Assembly (NCBI RefSeq): GCF_052216985.1 | Contig: NZ_JBQOUY010000013.1 | Coordinates: 15,501-79,500 of the forward strand | DNA: 64,000 bases | Reading direction: 5' to 3' | Source of the DNA: Acidaminococcus fermentans_A | GTDB lineage: Bacteria; Bacillota; Negativicutes; Acidaminococcales; Acidaminococcaceae | Part shown: positions 41,086 to 50,291 of the stretch, piece by piece | Numbering within the stretch: position 1 is the first letter of the stretch | Layout: the number at the start of each line of letters is the position of its first letter | Program-made: the position numbers and the translations under genes | The notes under the pieces: model-generated | Told to the model about the DNA's origin: nothing | The model's input: the letters and a program-made list of their open reading frames with translations, nothing else | Database searches by the model: none

Positions 41086-42624
41086 ATGAAAGCGGCAGGG
41101 AAGAATATGGCTGAAAATGCTGCAGCACCAAAAATGAAGGGGTTTTTGGGGACCATTGAGCGAATCGGGAATGCATTACCTCATCCGTTCATCCTTTTTC
41201 TGTACATCACAGGAGCTTTGATGGTCCTGTCAGCCGTCCTGGCTGGGATGGGGGTCCAGGTCACCAATCCGACCAACGGCAAAATTGTCGCTGTCCGCAG
41301 CATCATCAGCCGGGACGGTCTGGTCTGGCTGCTCCAGAATATGCTGAAGAACTTTTCTAATTTTGCCCCTCTAGGGCTTGTGCTGGCGATGCAGATGGCC
41401 ATTGGCCTGGCAGAGGGGGCCGGACTCCTGACCACGTTCATGAGAAAAGCCATCCTGGGGGTTCCCTTGTGGGCGTTGAGCGCAACGGTCCTATTTTTGG
41501 GGATCAACGGCAGCATTGCTTCCGAAGCTTCCATTATCGTTGTGCCAGCCCTGGCGGCGGCCGCGTTCCAGGCAGTGGGGAAAAATCCTTTGGCAGGGCT
41601 GATCGCAGGCTATGCGGCTACCAATGCGGGATTTACAGCGGCTGTGATCCTGACGGGGACGGATGCGCTGCTGTATGGGGTCACAGAGCAGGCGGCCCAA
41701 TTGATCGATCCTTCTGTCACTCTGACTCCTGCCATCAACTGGTATTTCATGTTTGTTTCTTGTTTCACGCTGACGGCAGTGGGCGTCTTTGTCAATGACA
41801 GGATCATCACGCCTCGGCTGGGTGTGTATCAGGGAACGGAAAAAGCGGAAGAACGGCAGATCACCGATATTGAAAGAAAAGGCCTGCGGAAGACCGGCTT
41901 GTTCACCCTCTTTTTCCTGTTCCTGCTGCTGCTGTGCCTGGTGCCGGAAAACGGCCTGCTGCGCGGGAAAGAGGGCAGCATCATCAATTCTCCCTTCATC
42001 AACGGACTGGTACCGATCCTGATCCTGTATTTTGTCCTGGCCGGCATTGTTTACGGAAAAACGGTGGGGACCATCCAGGACATGAACCAGGTTCCGGTCA
42101 TGATGGCTGATTCCCTGCGCTCCTTGACGGGGTATATTGTCCTTGTCTTTGTCATTGCCCAATTCATCGCCATGTTTGGGTATACCAATCTGGGTATGGT
42201 CATTGCTGTCAATGCAGCCGATGCCCTGAAAAATGCTGGATTTACAGGGATCCCGCTGGTCCTTGGTATGATCCTGCTGACCACCCTGGTGAATTTCGTC
42301 ATGACCAGCGGTTCGGCCAAATGGTATATCTTTGCTCCCATTTTTGTGCCCATGTTCATGCTGCTGGGATATTCTCCGGCCTTTGCCCAGGTGGTGTACC
42401 GTATCGGGGATTCCTGTTCCAATCCCATTACCCCGATCTATCCCTATCTGCCCATCGTCATTGGGATGGCCCAGAAATACAATAAAGAAACCGGGATCGG
42501 AACCATCATCTCCCTGATGCTTCCGTACTCCATTGCTTTCCTGCTGGTCTGGATCGTACAAGTCTGTGTATGGATGGCGTTCAATCTTCCGTTGGGACCG
42601 GGAGCCGGCGTCTTCCTGCACTGA
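41086..42624 (+). CDS. AbgT-family carrier, copy 1
   Basis: 512 residues; ATG 41086 preferred (AAGGGA five bases upstream), ATG 41080 possible. About 12 membrane segments with the AbgT layout: ERIGNALPHPFILFLYITGA, FAPLGLVLAMQMAIGLAEGAG, INGSIASEASIIVVPALAAA, VNFVMTSGSAKWYIFAPIFV and YRIGDSCSNPITPIYPY. The family imports p-aminobenzoyl-glutamate or exports antifolates. The next gene, a carboxypeptidase 14 bases downstream, suggests import of a glutamyl conjugate or peptide. Confidence 0.9.
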   Translation: MKAAGKNMAENAAAPKMKGFLGTIERIGNALPHPFILFLYITGALMVLSAVLAGMGVQVTNPTNGKIVAVRSIISRDGLVWLLQNMLKNFSNFAPLGLVLAMQMAIGLAEGAGLLTTFMRKAILGVPLWALSATVLFLGINGSIASEASIIVVPALAAAAFQAVGKNPLAGLIAGYAATNAGFTAAVILTGTDALLYGVTEQAAQLIDPSVTLTPAINWYFMFVSCFTLTAVGVFVNDRIITPRLGVYQGTEKAEERQITDIERKGLRKTGLFTLFFLFLLLLCLVPENGLLRGKEGSIINSPFINGLVPILILYFVLAGIVYGKTVGTIQDMNQVPVMMADSLRSLTGYIVLVFVIAQFIAMFGYTNLGMVIAVNAADALKNAGFTGIPLVLGMILLTTLVNFVMTSGSAKWYIFAPIFVPMFMLLGYSPAFAQVVYRIGDSCSNPITPIYPYLPIVIGMAQKYNKETGIGTIISLMLPYSIAFLLVWIVQVCVWMAFNLPLGPGAGVFLH

Positions 42625-42638
42625 GAGGAGGAGCCATC

Positions 42639-44162
42639 ATGGGATATCAGGAACAGCTTGCTGTGGTGAAAGAGCTGCATCATGCGTTCCGCTGTTACAA
42701 ATCCATTGAATCCCTGTTCGAACTGGATCAGTGGTCTGCGCTTCCGCCGGAAGGTGCTGCCTATCGGCAGCAGGTGGGCTCGTTTGTCGCTGATCAGAAA
42801 AATGCCCTGTTTGCATCTCCTGGGGCCGCAGAAGCTTTTGCTTATTTTTCGGGAGGGGATTGGCAGACCATTGATTCTGATCTGGAAAGAGGCTTGGTCC
42901 GCCTGTTTCTGTTCCGGTACCGTAATGCGGTGCGGATGCCCCGAAAAGTCCTGGAACAGTACAACCTGTTACGAGTGACTTTGATGCAGAAATGGCAAGA
43001 AGCCAGGAAGCAGCAGGATTACCATATTTTCAGACCTTGGCTGGAACAGGCTTTCCAATTGAAAAAGCAGATTGCAGAAAAAATCGAACCGGGACAGTCT
43101 GCGTTTGATACCTTGGTGGGGATGACGGATGAAGGATTGGACTGCCGGGAAGTCAGTGGACAGTTCACGGTATTGAAGCAGGGAATCCGTCAGCTGCTGG
43201 AAAAGCTTCCGTTGGATGCGCAAAATAGCCCGGCGGATGATTTCTTGGAGCAGCAGGAGGACCCAGACCGGATGGAAGCTTTTGCCCATCAGCTGGCTTA
43301 TGAGAGCGGGTACGATCCGCAAAAGGGCCATTTCAATGATCAAGTGGTCCATGGGTTCACTTCTTTTCTGGGGCCTCGGGATTCCCGTATTTCCACGTAT
43401 CGGAATGGAAGCATTGCGCTGATCTTTACCTGTATGCATGAAGCCGGCCATGCCATGTATGCCACAGGGGGCAATGCAGAAGTGAATGAGGCGGACCTGT
43501 GGGGAGGCATCGAGGGAGGCTTCCATGAAGCCATGTCCCGTTTGAATGAAAATATGGTGGCCCGGAGCCGGGGCTACTGGGAGCATTATTATCCCCTGCT
43601 GCAGCAGGTATTTCCCCGCTACAAGGAAGTCGCAGAAGAAACTTTCTATCGGGCTGTCAATCGGGTCAAACCTTCTCCCCGGCGGATTTCTGCAGATGAA
43701 GTGACCTACAGCCTGCACGCCATCCTGCGGTTCGAGCTGGAACGGGATGTCTTTGCGGGAAAGATCAAAGCAGAAGAACTGCGGGATGCCTGGAATGAAG
43801 GATATCGGACATGGCTGGGCGTGGAGCCGGCCAATGACACGGAAGGGATCCTCCAGGATATGCATTGGGCCGGAGATTATATCGGGTATTTCCAGAGCTA
43901 TGCCCTGGGGAATATCTATGATGGACAGATCTTGGAACGGCTGCAGCAAGATCTCCCTGATTATGAAAAAGATCTGAGCCAGGGGAATTTTGTCCGGCTG
44001 AACCAATGGCTGGATGGCCATATCCGTCAGTACGGATGTATGTTTACGGGGACGGAAATGCTCCAGCGGCTGACGGGCAAGGGGCTGGATGCCCGTCCTT
44101 TCCTCCGGTATCTGGAGAAGAAATATCTGTTTAATGAGCCAGACAGGCGGATCCTGACTTGA
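42639..44162 (+). CDS. M32-family zinc carboxypeptidase (Taq type)
   Basis: 507 residues from ATG 42639 after GAGGAGG. Zinc site HEAGH with H267, E268 and H271, and probable third ligand E297 in HEAMSR (usually HESQSR). Other M32 motifs: LGPRDSRIST, RRISADEVTYSLHAILRFELE and GILQDMHWAGDYIGYFQSYALGN. It removes C-terminal residues in the cytoplasm. Joined with AbgT, it could free glutamate from imported p-aminobenzoyl-glutamate or peptides (inference). Confidence 0.92.
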   Translation: MGYQEQLAVVKELHHAFRCYKSIESLFELDQWSALPPEGAAYRQQVGSFVADQKNALFASPGAAEAFAYFSGGDWQTIDSDLERGLVRLFLFRYRNAVRMPRKVLEQYNLLRVTLMQKWQEARKQQDYHIFRPWLEQAFQLKKQIAEKIEPGQSAFDTLVGMTDEGLDCREVSGQFTVLKQGIRQLLEKLPLDAQNSPADDFLEQQEDPDRMEAFAHQLAYESGYDPQKGHFNDQVVHGFTSFLGPRDSRISTYRNGSIALIFTCMHEAGHAMYATGGNAEVNEADLWGGIEGGFHEAMSRLNENMVARSRGYWEHYYPLLQQVFPRYKEVAEETFYRAVNRVKPSPRRISADEVTYSLHAILRFELERDVFAGKIKAEELRDAWNEGYRTWLGVEPANDTEGILQDMHWAGDYIGYFQSYALGNIYDGQILERLQQDLPDYEKDLSQGNFVRLNQWLDGHIRQYGCMFTGTEMLQRLTGKGLDARPFLRYLEKKYLFNEPDRRILT

Positions 44163-44473
44163 GGCTTTCCGAGTTCAGACTTTCGACTGGGGGTGCATTG
44201 AAATCACACTACTCTGTTTGGAAGATATCATTGCTAGAAATCAGATTACCGGTGCGTTCGCAGTATGATTGGTAGCAATGAGAAACTGTAGAAGTGAATT
44301 CTACATAAAGGAGGCTGGATTCCAATTCTTCAAATTCTATTATGGAACCCTCTTCTCAAATGGAAGCTTTTTTCGATAAAATGGAAAAAATATATCTATT
44401 CCCTTTCAATTCTTCGTGGTGGTTGAGGTGAAATGCAGCTTAGATATATCTATTCTATTGAAAGATAAGGAGT

Positions 44474-44497
44474 CTTGTGAACAGGAGTGTCCACAAG
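44474..44497. repeat. dispersed hairpin repeat (second copy of the 32486 element)
   Basis: CTTGTG and CACAAG flank AACAGGAGTGTC. 22 of 24 bases match the hairpin core at 32490. The outer arms no longer pair here, so it is probably a decayed terminator. Confidence 0.6.
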
Positions 44498-44528
44498 AAC
44501 TTAATATTTCTTATAGATCCAAATAGGT

Positions 44529-44588
44529 AACAGGGCTGCAGAAGATATCGGCAAGAAAAAGCCGATATCTTCTGCAGCCCTGTTTTTT
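44529..44588. terminator. 22-bp perfect hairpin terminator, repeated element copy B
   Basis: Arms 44531-44552 and 44561-44582 pair perfectly with an eight-base loop (AAGAAAAA), flanked by AA/TT that extends the stem, then TTTTTT. The left arm equals that of copy A at 40212. Lies 97 bases beyond the stop of the minus-strand LysR gene. Confidence 0.8.
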
Positions 44589-44682
44589 CAGCAAATTTGG
44601 CGATATCCTCATCACGAGAACTCTCTGTTGAAGCCACTTTTCTCTTATATTTCGCATTTGAACAAGGTTCTCTCTTGGATTC

Positions 44683-45609
44683 TCAAATATAAGCTGTTTC
44701 AAAATCGTTAGCAGGAGCATCAAGATCTGGTTGCGAACCGTCAGGCACAGTAAGGGTTTCTAAAAAGTGTATAAAGGACCTATAGAGGATATTTTCCAAA
44801 CTTAAATTCTTGTAATAAAGCCAGGTCCGCCTCAGAAAATAATGACCGTCTGGAGAGCGCAAAGGCAGACGATAGAATTCTTTTTCTCTTCCTAACAATT
44901 GGATGCCGGGAACGATTGTATAGCCCAAACCCTGGCGTACAAATTCGATGGCAATGCTGGAATCTTCACAACGAATTGTGGTATTAGCGGGACCGTAAAA
45001 ATAAGTGTGCCACCATTTTTCAATAGACGCCGTCAGGCTCGCACTGAAACGAGATTGAATCTCCGGAATGCTTTCCAAATCTTGCAATCGAAAAGGATGG
45101 TTTGCTATAACATAGGTCTTTTCTTCTGCAACAAGCAGTTTTTGAAAGGGCCAATTGAAAGCTTCTCGGATAAATCCTAATGGAATTTCATTGCGGTAGA
45201 GACGACGGTAATTGTTTAAAGTATATCCGACCTGGATATCGAAATCAATCAGGGGATATTGTTTGCGGAATTTGGCGATGGCCAGCGGCAAGTATGTACG
45301 TGCAAATGGTGCATTTGCAGCAACCGGGATGATTCCTGTGAAATCCGTTTGTGACATATGCTGGATATGATCCTTCAATTCGGCATATTTGGCCAAGACT
45401 CCTGATGCTTTCTGGACGAGAAAATTACCTTCTGCTGTAAAAGAAATGCCTTGGGCGTGACGTATGATTAATGGGCGGCCAAATTCTTTTTCCAAGTTTT
45501 TGAGGCGTTTTGTTAAGGTGGGCTGTGAGAGAAAGAGTTGATGAGCGGATTTTGTCATATTGTGGGTTTCAGATAGTGATTGGAGAATCTGCCAGTCGGT
45601 TAAGTTCAT
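44683..45609 (-). CDS. LysR-family regulator, M28/AbgT module
   Basis: 308 residues from ATG 45609 with AAAGGAG five bases upstream; an in-frame extension to 45678 is unlikely. HTH SETHNMTKSAHQLFLSQPTL followed by TKRLKNLEKEFGRPLIIRHAQG. Effector domain follows. Divergent from the M28-like gene at 45819; the spacer has a 10-bp inverted repeat. Confidence 0.9.
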   Translation of the reverse strand: MNLTDWQILQSLSETHNMTKSAHQLFLSQPTLTKRLKNLEKEFGRPLIIRHAQGISFTAEGNFLVQKASGVLAKYAELKDHIQHMSQTDFTGIIPVAANAPFARTYLPLAIAKFRKQYPLIDFDIQVGYTLNNYRRLYRNEIPLGFIREAFNWPFQKLLVAEEKTYVIANHPFRLQDLESIPEIQSRFSASLTASIEKWWHTYFYGPANTTIRCEDSSIAIEFVRQGLGYTIVPGIQLLGREKEFYRLPLRSPDGHYFLRRTWLYYKNLSLENILYRSFIHFLETLTVPDGSQPDLDAPANDFETAYI

Positions 45610-45690
45610 AGAAACTCCTTTCTGCCACGCAGGGTGTCCAAAGTGGTAAATCAAGAAAATGAAGGGTGATGCTTTCATAATATTATTACT

Positions 45691-45716
45691 TATTTTAATT
45701 GCTTATAATTAAAATA
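45691..45716. promoter_or_regulatory. putative LysR site, 10-bp inverted repeat
   Basis: TATTTTAATT (45691-45700) and AATTAAAATA (45707-45716) with a six-base spacer, in the divergent region between the LysR and M28-like genes. Confidence 0.4.
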
Positions 45717-45818
45717 TACCATTTGTGTAATATCATAGTCAACTTTATACTGAATCTATCAAGAATGATAAAAACTTATAATTTGGAAAATAATCATGTA
45801 AATCAGAAGGGAAAAATC

Positions 45819-47534
45819 ATGGAACAAGAAATCCTGGACGAAATTTCAGTTTCAAAGATGATGGAACATGTCAAAAGAATCAGCCACTGGGAACGATTGT
45901 CAGGCTCCGAGGACGAATGGAAAGCGTTTCAATATCAAAAGAAAGTGTTGGAAAATCTCGGATACAATGTTCGGCTAGAAAAACATGACGCCTATATCAG
46001 TTTGCCACTGGAAAGTGAAATTGAATTCGATGGAATGCAAATTCCTTCTCGTGCGCACTCGATGTCTGCTGATACCCATGGAAAGTTCGTAGAAGGCCCC
46101 TTGATTTATCTTGACAAAACTCTTATGGAAACTTCGGAGAAATTAACCGATTCTGAGATTCAAGGAAAAGTTGTCGCTTTTGATGGCCGAGCCATATATA
46201 AAAAAGTTGCGAAAGCAGAAAAAGCAGGCGCACTTGCGGTCATTGCCTTGCAAGATGACCCTCTTCGGGAATGTATTCCGTCAGGAGCATGGGGGTCTCC
46301 AACTACAAGCTCAAAAAGGCTTCTGCCCCGGATTCCTGTTGTATCTGTAAATGAAACTTATTCTCAGATTATTCGTCAGACCGTCCAGGAAAAGCGGGCA
46401 GATGGTTCTGAAGTTCCTATCAAAATCAAAGTGAAAATGGATAACGGTTGGCGAAAAATACCTTCCTTAACTGCTGAAATTAAGGCAAGCATCCCTACTG
46501 AAAAATTTGTCGTTTTTTCAGGGCACTTGGATTCTTGGTACTATGGAGCAACGGATAATGGAACAGTAAATGCTGCGCAGCTGGAAGTGGCCCGCATTGT
46601 TGCGAAACATAAAGATCAACTGAGACATAATTTTAGAGTCATTAATTTTTCAGGGCATTCTCACGGACGATATGCCGGATCTGCCTGGTATTTTATCCAT
46701 TACTGGGAAGAAATGCATCGAAATTGTATTGTTAATGTAAATGCAGATACAATTGGCGGGAAGGATGCCAACGATATCACTCGTTCCATCATCATGCCGG
46801 AAACAAAACCATTGGCCAAGGAAATCATTAAACGGCAAACAGGTGTTGAGTTTAAAGGGACTCGGTGCCAAAGAGTAGCTGACCAAAGTTTTTGGCCCTG
46901 CGGTGTCAGCAGCGCTTTTGCTTCCTTTTCAAAGCAAGTATACCACAAGCGTCCGGATGGGACTTTGTATTTGGACAAAGGCAATGCAGATCTTGGCTGG
47001 TGGTGGCACACTCCGCTCGACACAATCGATGTAATCGATCCAGTGAATTATCTTCGAGATGTGAAAATATTCTTAGAATACATTTGGACTTTTTTAACAG
47101 CCCCGGTATTGCCCCTGCATTTTGATGAGACAGCACAGTCAATTGCTGCGGCGATAGATAAATGGCGGCAAAAAGCAGGAAAAAGAGTGGATTTGAGCAA
47201 GATCCATCAAAAGGCAGTTCAGCTTGTCCGGAAAAGCAAGATGGCTTTTGCTCCTGGTAAAATAGAGAAAATGGGAGACAATCGCATATTAAAAATGGGG
47301 CGTATATTAGTCCCATTGTATTTTACCACGGGGAATCTTTATCATAATGATGACGCTCTTTCTTATCCGGAGGTACCTTCTCTTATGAAAATCGATGAAC
47401 TCCTGAAAACAGAAGAGCATTCTGATCGATCCTATGAATTGACTATAGAAATCGAAGAAAAAATCAATTATGTCAATGACAGTTTGAATCAGGCTCTGGA
47501 ATTGCTGGAGAGCGTCTTAGAACAAGGAGCATAA
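45819..47534 (+). CDS. M28-like metallopeptidase with unusual active site
   Basis: 571 residues from ATG 45819 after AGAAGGG. A protease-associated domain spans roughly residues 90-190, then an M28 zinc-peptidase fold: SGHLDSWYYGATDNGTVNAA with H236, D238 and D246, NVNADTIGG, and WWHTPLDTID near the C-terminal ligand. Where M28 enzymes have the catalytic Glu pair (GxEExGLxGS), this protein has FSGHSHGRYAGS, with H280-S281. No signal peptide. Operon leader before an AbgT carrier and an epimerase; may process an imported peptide or conjugate, if it is active. Confidence 0.82.
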   Translation: MEQEILDEISVSKMMEHVKRISHWERLSGSEDEWKAFQYQKKVLENLGYNVRLEKHDAYISLPLESEIEFDGMQIPSRAHSMSADTHGKFVEGPLIYLDKTLMETSEKLTDSEIQGKVVAFDGRAIYKKVAKAEKAGALAVIALQDDPLRECIPSGAWGSPTTSSKRLLPRIPVVSVNETYSQIIRQTVQEKRADGSEVPIKIKVKMDNGWRKIPSLTAEIKASIPTEKFVVFSGHLDSWYYGATDNGTVNAAQLEVARIVAKHKDQLRHNFRVINFSGHSHGRYAGSAWYFIHYWEEMHRNCIVNVNADTIGGKDANDITRSIIMPETKPLAKEIIKRQTGVEFKGTRCQRVADQSFWPCGVSSAFASFSKQVYHKRPDGTLYLDKGNADLGWWWHTPLDTIDVIDPVNYLRDVKIFLEYIWTFLTAPVLPLHFDETAQSIAAAIDKWRQKAGKRVDLSKIHQKAVQLVRKSKMAFAPGKIEKMGDNRILKMGRILVPLYFTTGNLYHNDDALSYPEVPSLMKIDELLKTEEHSDRSYELTIEIEEKINYVNDSLNQALELLESVLEQGA

Positions 47535-47596
47535 AAATTTAAGTAAATGTACCAACCTTACTTCTTATGGGTATTGAGGTGGATGGGGGAATAACA

Positions 47597-49111
47597 ATGG
47601 ATAATGGAAAATTTAAGGAAATAAAAGGAAAGGAAAACTTTTTTGATAAAATCATTCGTTTGATCGAAGTGGTGGGAAATAAATTACCAAATCCAGTTAT
47701 CCTGTTTTTCTTGGTTTGGCTTTTTGTCTTGATTTTGTCCCAGCTGCTAAATGGTGTTTCGGCAACGGATCCCTCTACTGGAAAAACGGTGATGGTCAAA
47801 GGCCTCCTTAATGGCAAGGACTTAACCTGGATGATAAAATCGATGGTCAAGAACTATACCAGTTTCTCTCCCTTGGGTGTAGTCTTGGTGATGATGATTG
47901 GGTTGGGTGTTACGACAGGCAGCGGTCTTTTAAATGAGGCCATGAAAAAAATAGCAGTAGTTCCTGAAAAATGGCTGGTATTTATTCTGTTGTTCGTGGG
48001 GATTTGCGGCAATATTGCTTCAGGAGCAGCTTCAGCTATTATCCCTGCATTGGGAGCAGCTCTTTTTCATGCGGCTCATAAAGACCCTATTTTTGGGCTG
48101 TGTATAGGCTTTGCCGGTGTTACGGCAGGATTTACGGCAAACTTAGCGCTGACAGGAACAGATGCTTTGCTAGCTGGGATTTCAACCACCGCTTATCAAC
48201 TGGTTAAACCCAATGCTTCTGTATCTATTGCCTGTAACTATTATTTTATGTTTGCATCGACTCTTGTTATCGCAGTTGTTGCTACACTAGTCGTCAACAA
48301 ATTTTTAATGCCACGTTATGGACAGTGGAATCCCAAATATGATTACTGCCAGGCTTCTATTGAAATCAAAAATGCGGAGAAAGAATTTCTGCCTTCCGAA
48401 CTTGTCAATAAAGGACTCCATAGAGCCCTTCTGGCTACTGTGATTTATTGGGCTTTTCTGATAGGAATATTGAATCAAATCCTGTTGGATGGGATTGTGA
48501 TTTTTATGATGCTTTACTTTATTGTTGTTGGATTGGTCTTTGGATGGACCACAGGGACCATGAAAAATGTGGCGCAGCTTGTCAAGGGAATGGAAAATGG
48601 TCTAAAAAACTGTATTGGATTTTTGGTGATTGCGTTTCCAATTTCCAATGCAATTGCTGCATTCGGGCGGTCTGGAATTGCGAATGTCCTAGCCATTGAA
48701 CTGGCATCGTTTTGTGTGGAATACGGCATTACAGGGGTCCCTCTATTCATTACCGTCATCTTAATCGTCAGCTTTGTAAATCTGTTCTTGGTCAGCAGTT
48801 CTAGTAAATGGGCGCTGCTTTCCCCCATTATTGTACCTTTTATGTACTATTTGGGTTATACGCCGGAGGCTGCGCAGGTTTTGTACCGAATCGGTGATTC
48901 TTGTACGAACATTATCACTCCTTTGCAGCCCTTTATCGGTATGCATCTTGCAGTGATCCGCCGTTATGATGCTGATGCTGGTTTGGGAAGTATATTTTCT
49001 CGTACGTTACCGTTGTCCTTTACCTTTTTTGTTACATGGATCATTCTCTTGCTTATTTGGAACGCGTTGGGGTTGCCTCTCGGTCCTGGAGGCGTAGGTT
49101 TTACTTTATGA
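47597..49111 (+). CDS. AbgT-family carrier, copy 2
   Basis: 504 residues from ATG 47597 after GGGGGA; ATG 47567 is in frame but lacks a good site. Same layout as copy 1: EVVGNKLPNPVILFFLVWLF, FSPLGVVLVMMIGLGVTTGSG, NIASGAASAIIPALGAALF, VNLFLVSSSSKWALLSPIIV and YRIGDSCTNIITPLQPF. It differs at the motif preceding the Ser-Lys pair (SSSSKW versus SGSAKW). It lies between the M28-like peptidase and the epimerase. Confidence 0.88.
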   Translation: MDNGKFKEIKGKENFFDKIIRLIEVVGNKLPNPVILFFLVWLFVLILSQLLNGVSATDPSTGKTVMVKGLLNGKDLTWMIKSMVKNYTSFSPLGVVLVMMIGLGVTTGSGLLNEAMKKIAVVPEKWLVFILLFVGICGNIASGAASAIIPALGAALFHAAHKDPIFGLCIGFAGVTAGFTANLALTGTDALLAGISTTAYQLVKPNASVSIACNYYFMFASTLVIAVVATLVVNKFLMPRYGQWNPKYDYCQASIEIKNAEKEFLPSELVNKGLHRALLATVIYWAFLIGILNQILLDGIVIFMMLYFIVVGLVFGWTTGTMKNVAQLVKGMENGLKNCIGFLVIAFPISNAIAAFGRSGIANVLAIELASFCVEYGITGVPLFITVILIVSFVNLFLVSSSSKWALLSPIIVPFMYYLGYTPEAAQVLYRIGDSCTNIITPLQPFIGMHLAVIRRYDADAGLGSIFSRTLPLSFTFFVTWIILLLIWNALGLPLGPGGVGFTL

Positions 49112-49184
49112 GTTGAAACTGTGGAAGTTTTTCAGTGTTCTTTGGAAAAGCAATATAGCCGCCTATCAAAAGGAGGGAGCCGCC

Positions 49185-50291
49185 ATGCCCCAAATCATTC
49201 GTGGGGAAGTATATTATTTGGTTCGACCTCATGTTGTCTTGACAACCAGCTATGGTACACCCAAACAGGAAAAAGCACATGTCCTTTTGCGATTGGAAGA
49301 TGAAGCTGGCAACGTGGGATTTGGAGAAGCAACTCCGTTGGAAAAGTTCACTGGTGAAACTAGCCATATGACTGAGCTGGTCCTGCGGGAAATTTTACTC
49401 CCGGTAATCCTGGGATTGGAAAGGGATGCGTTATCTATGGCCCATAAAGTCATGGATTATACCATTCCTGGGAATGAGGCTGCTAAAGCAGCTGTCGACT
49501 GCGCAATGTATGACTTGACGGCAAAAAGGCTGGGGATTCCCCTCTATGTCCTGTTAGGGGGAAAAGTTCGGGACTCCGTACCTTTGAATCGGCATATAAG
49601 CATTGTAGATACCGGCACTGCTGTAAAACAGGCTCAAGAGTATATAGCACAGGGATGCTGCAGCCTTAAGATGAAAGTTGGTGGCATTGTGGAAGCTGAT
49701 ATAGAACGGATCAAGGCTGTCAGAGCAGCTGTAGGGATGGATGTAAAAATCCGAATCGATGCCAATGGAGGGTATACTTATTCGGAGGCTTTTTCTTTGA
49801 TTCAAGGAGTGAAAGACTGTAAACTTGAATTTTATGAGCAATTTCTTCCGGCAGACAGGGTAGGAGAGTTGAAAGCACTACGGTTGGCAACGGGCGTTCC
49901 TATGCTCATTGATGAAGGAATCCATTCTGTCGGGGATGCAGTACACTGTTTCAGTACTGCCGCTGCCGATGCGGTTACCATAAAACTATGCAAGTGCGGA
50001 GGGCTATATCCTGCCCTAAGCATTGCGGGAATTGCTTTCAGTATGGGTGCCAAAGTCATTGTAGCATCAACGTATGATACTCAGATAGGCTGTGGGATTT
50101 GTCTGCATCTGGCAGTAGCATTGGCAAATGCAGATACGGGATGTGATTTAACAACGTATGCGACTCAGTCGGCATGGGCAAAAACCAGTCATACAATGCG
50201 AAATATGTGTTTATATGTAGGTGATGCTTCAGGTTGTGGCGTATATTCGATGAAAGACTTTCCACCTTTGGAAGAGAGCTGTATGATTTAA
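49185..50291 (+). CDS. enolase-superfamily enzyme (dipeptide epimerase/MLE type)
   Basis: 368 residues from ATG 49185 after AAGGAGG. N-terminal capping domain, then a barrel with the base motif SLKMKVGG, metal ligands in IRIDANGGY, FYEQFL and MLIDEG, and the opposing Lys in VTIKLCKCGG. This is the muconate-lactonizing-enzyme subgroup, which includes L-Ala-D/L-Glu and other dipeptide epimerases, OSBS and N-acyl amino acid racemases. Next to a peptidase and AbgT carrier, epimerisation of a dipeptide or N-acyl amino acid is most likely. Confidence 0.86.
   Translation: MPQIIRGEVYYLVRPHVVLTTSYGTPKQEKAHVLLRLEDEAGNVGFGEATPLEKFTGETSHMTELVLREILLPVILGLERDALSMAHKVMDYTIPGNEAAKAAVDCAMYDLTAKRLGIPLYVLLGGKVRDSVPLNRHISIVDTGTAVKQAQEYIAQGCCSLKMKVGGIVEADIERIKAVRAAVGMDVKIRIDANGGYTYSEAFSLIQGVKDCKLEFYEQFLPADRVGELKALRLATGVPMLIDEGIHSVGDAVHCFSTAAADAVTIKLCKCGGLYPALSIAGIAFSMGAKVIVASTYDTQIGCGICLHLAVALANADTGCDLTTYATQSAWAKTSHTMRNMCLYVGDASGCGVYSMKDFPPLEESCMI

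Larger units (their letters stand above)
44163..44682. other. 520-bp non-coding spacer built from repeated hairpins
   Basis: I see no plausible gene. Two hairpins that have near-identical copies elsewhere in the window lie in tandem at 44474-44497 and 44529-44588. The AT-rich words ATATATCTATTC (about 44390) and ATATATCTATTC-like (about 44444) also recur. It looks like a junction or decayed segment between two catabolic modules. Confidence 0.5.

Noticed and set aside
44163..44682. Decayed gene or insertion sequence remnant
   Set aside because: No frame with recognisable residues, no terminal inverted repeats or transposase fragments seen.
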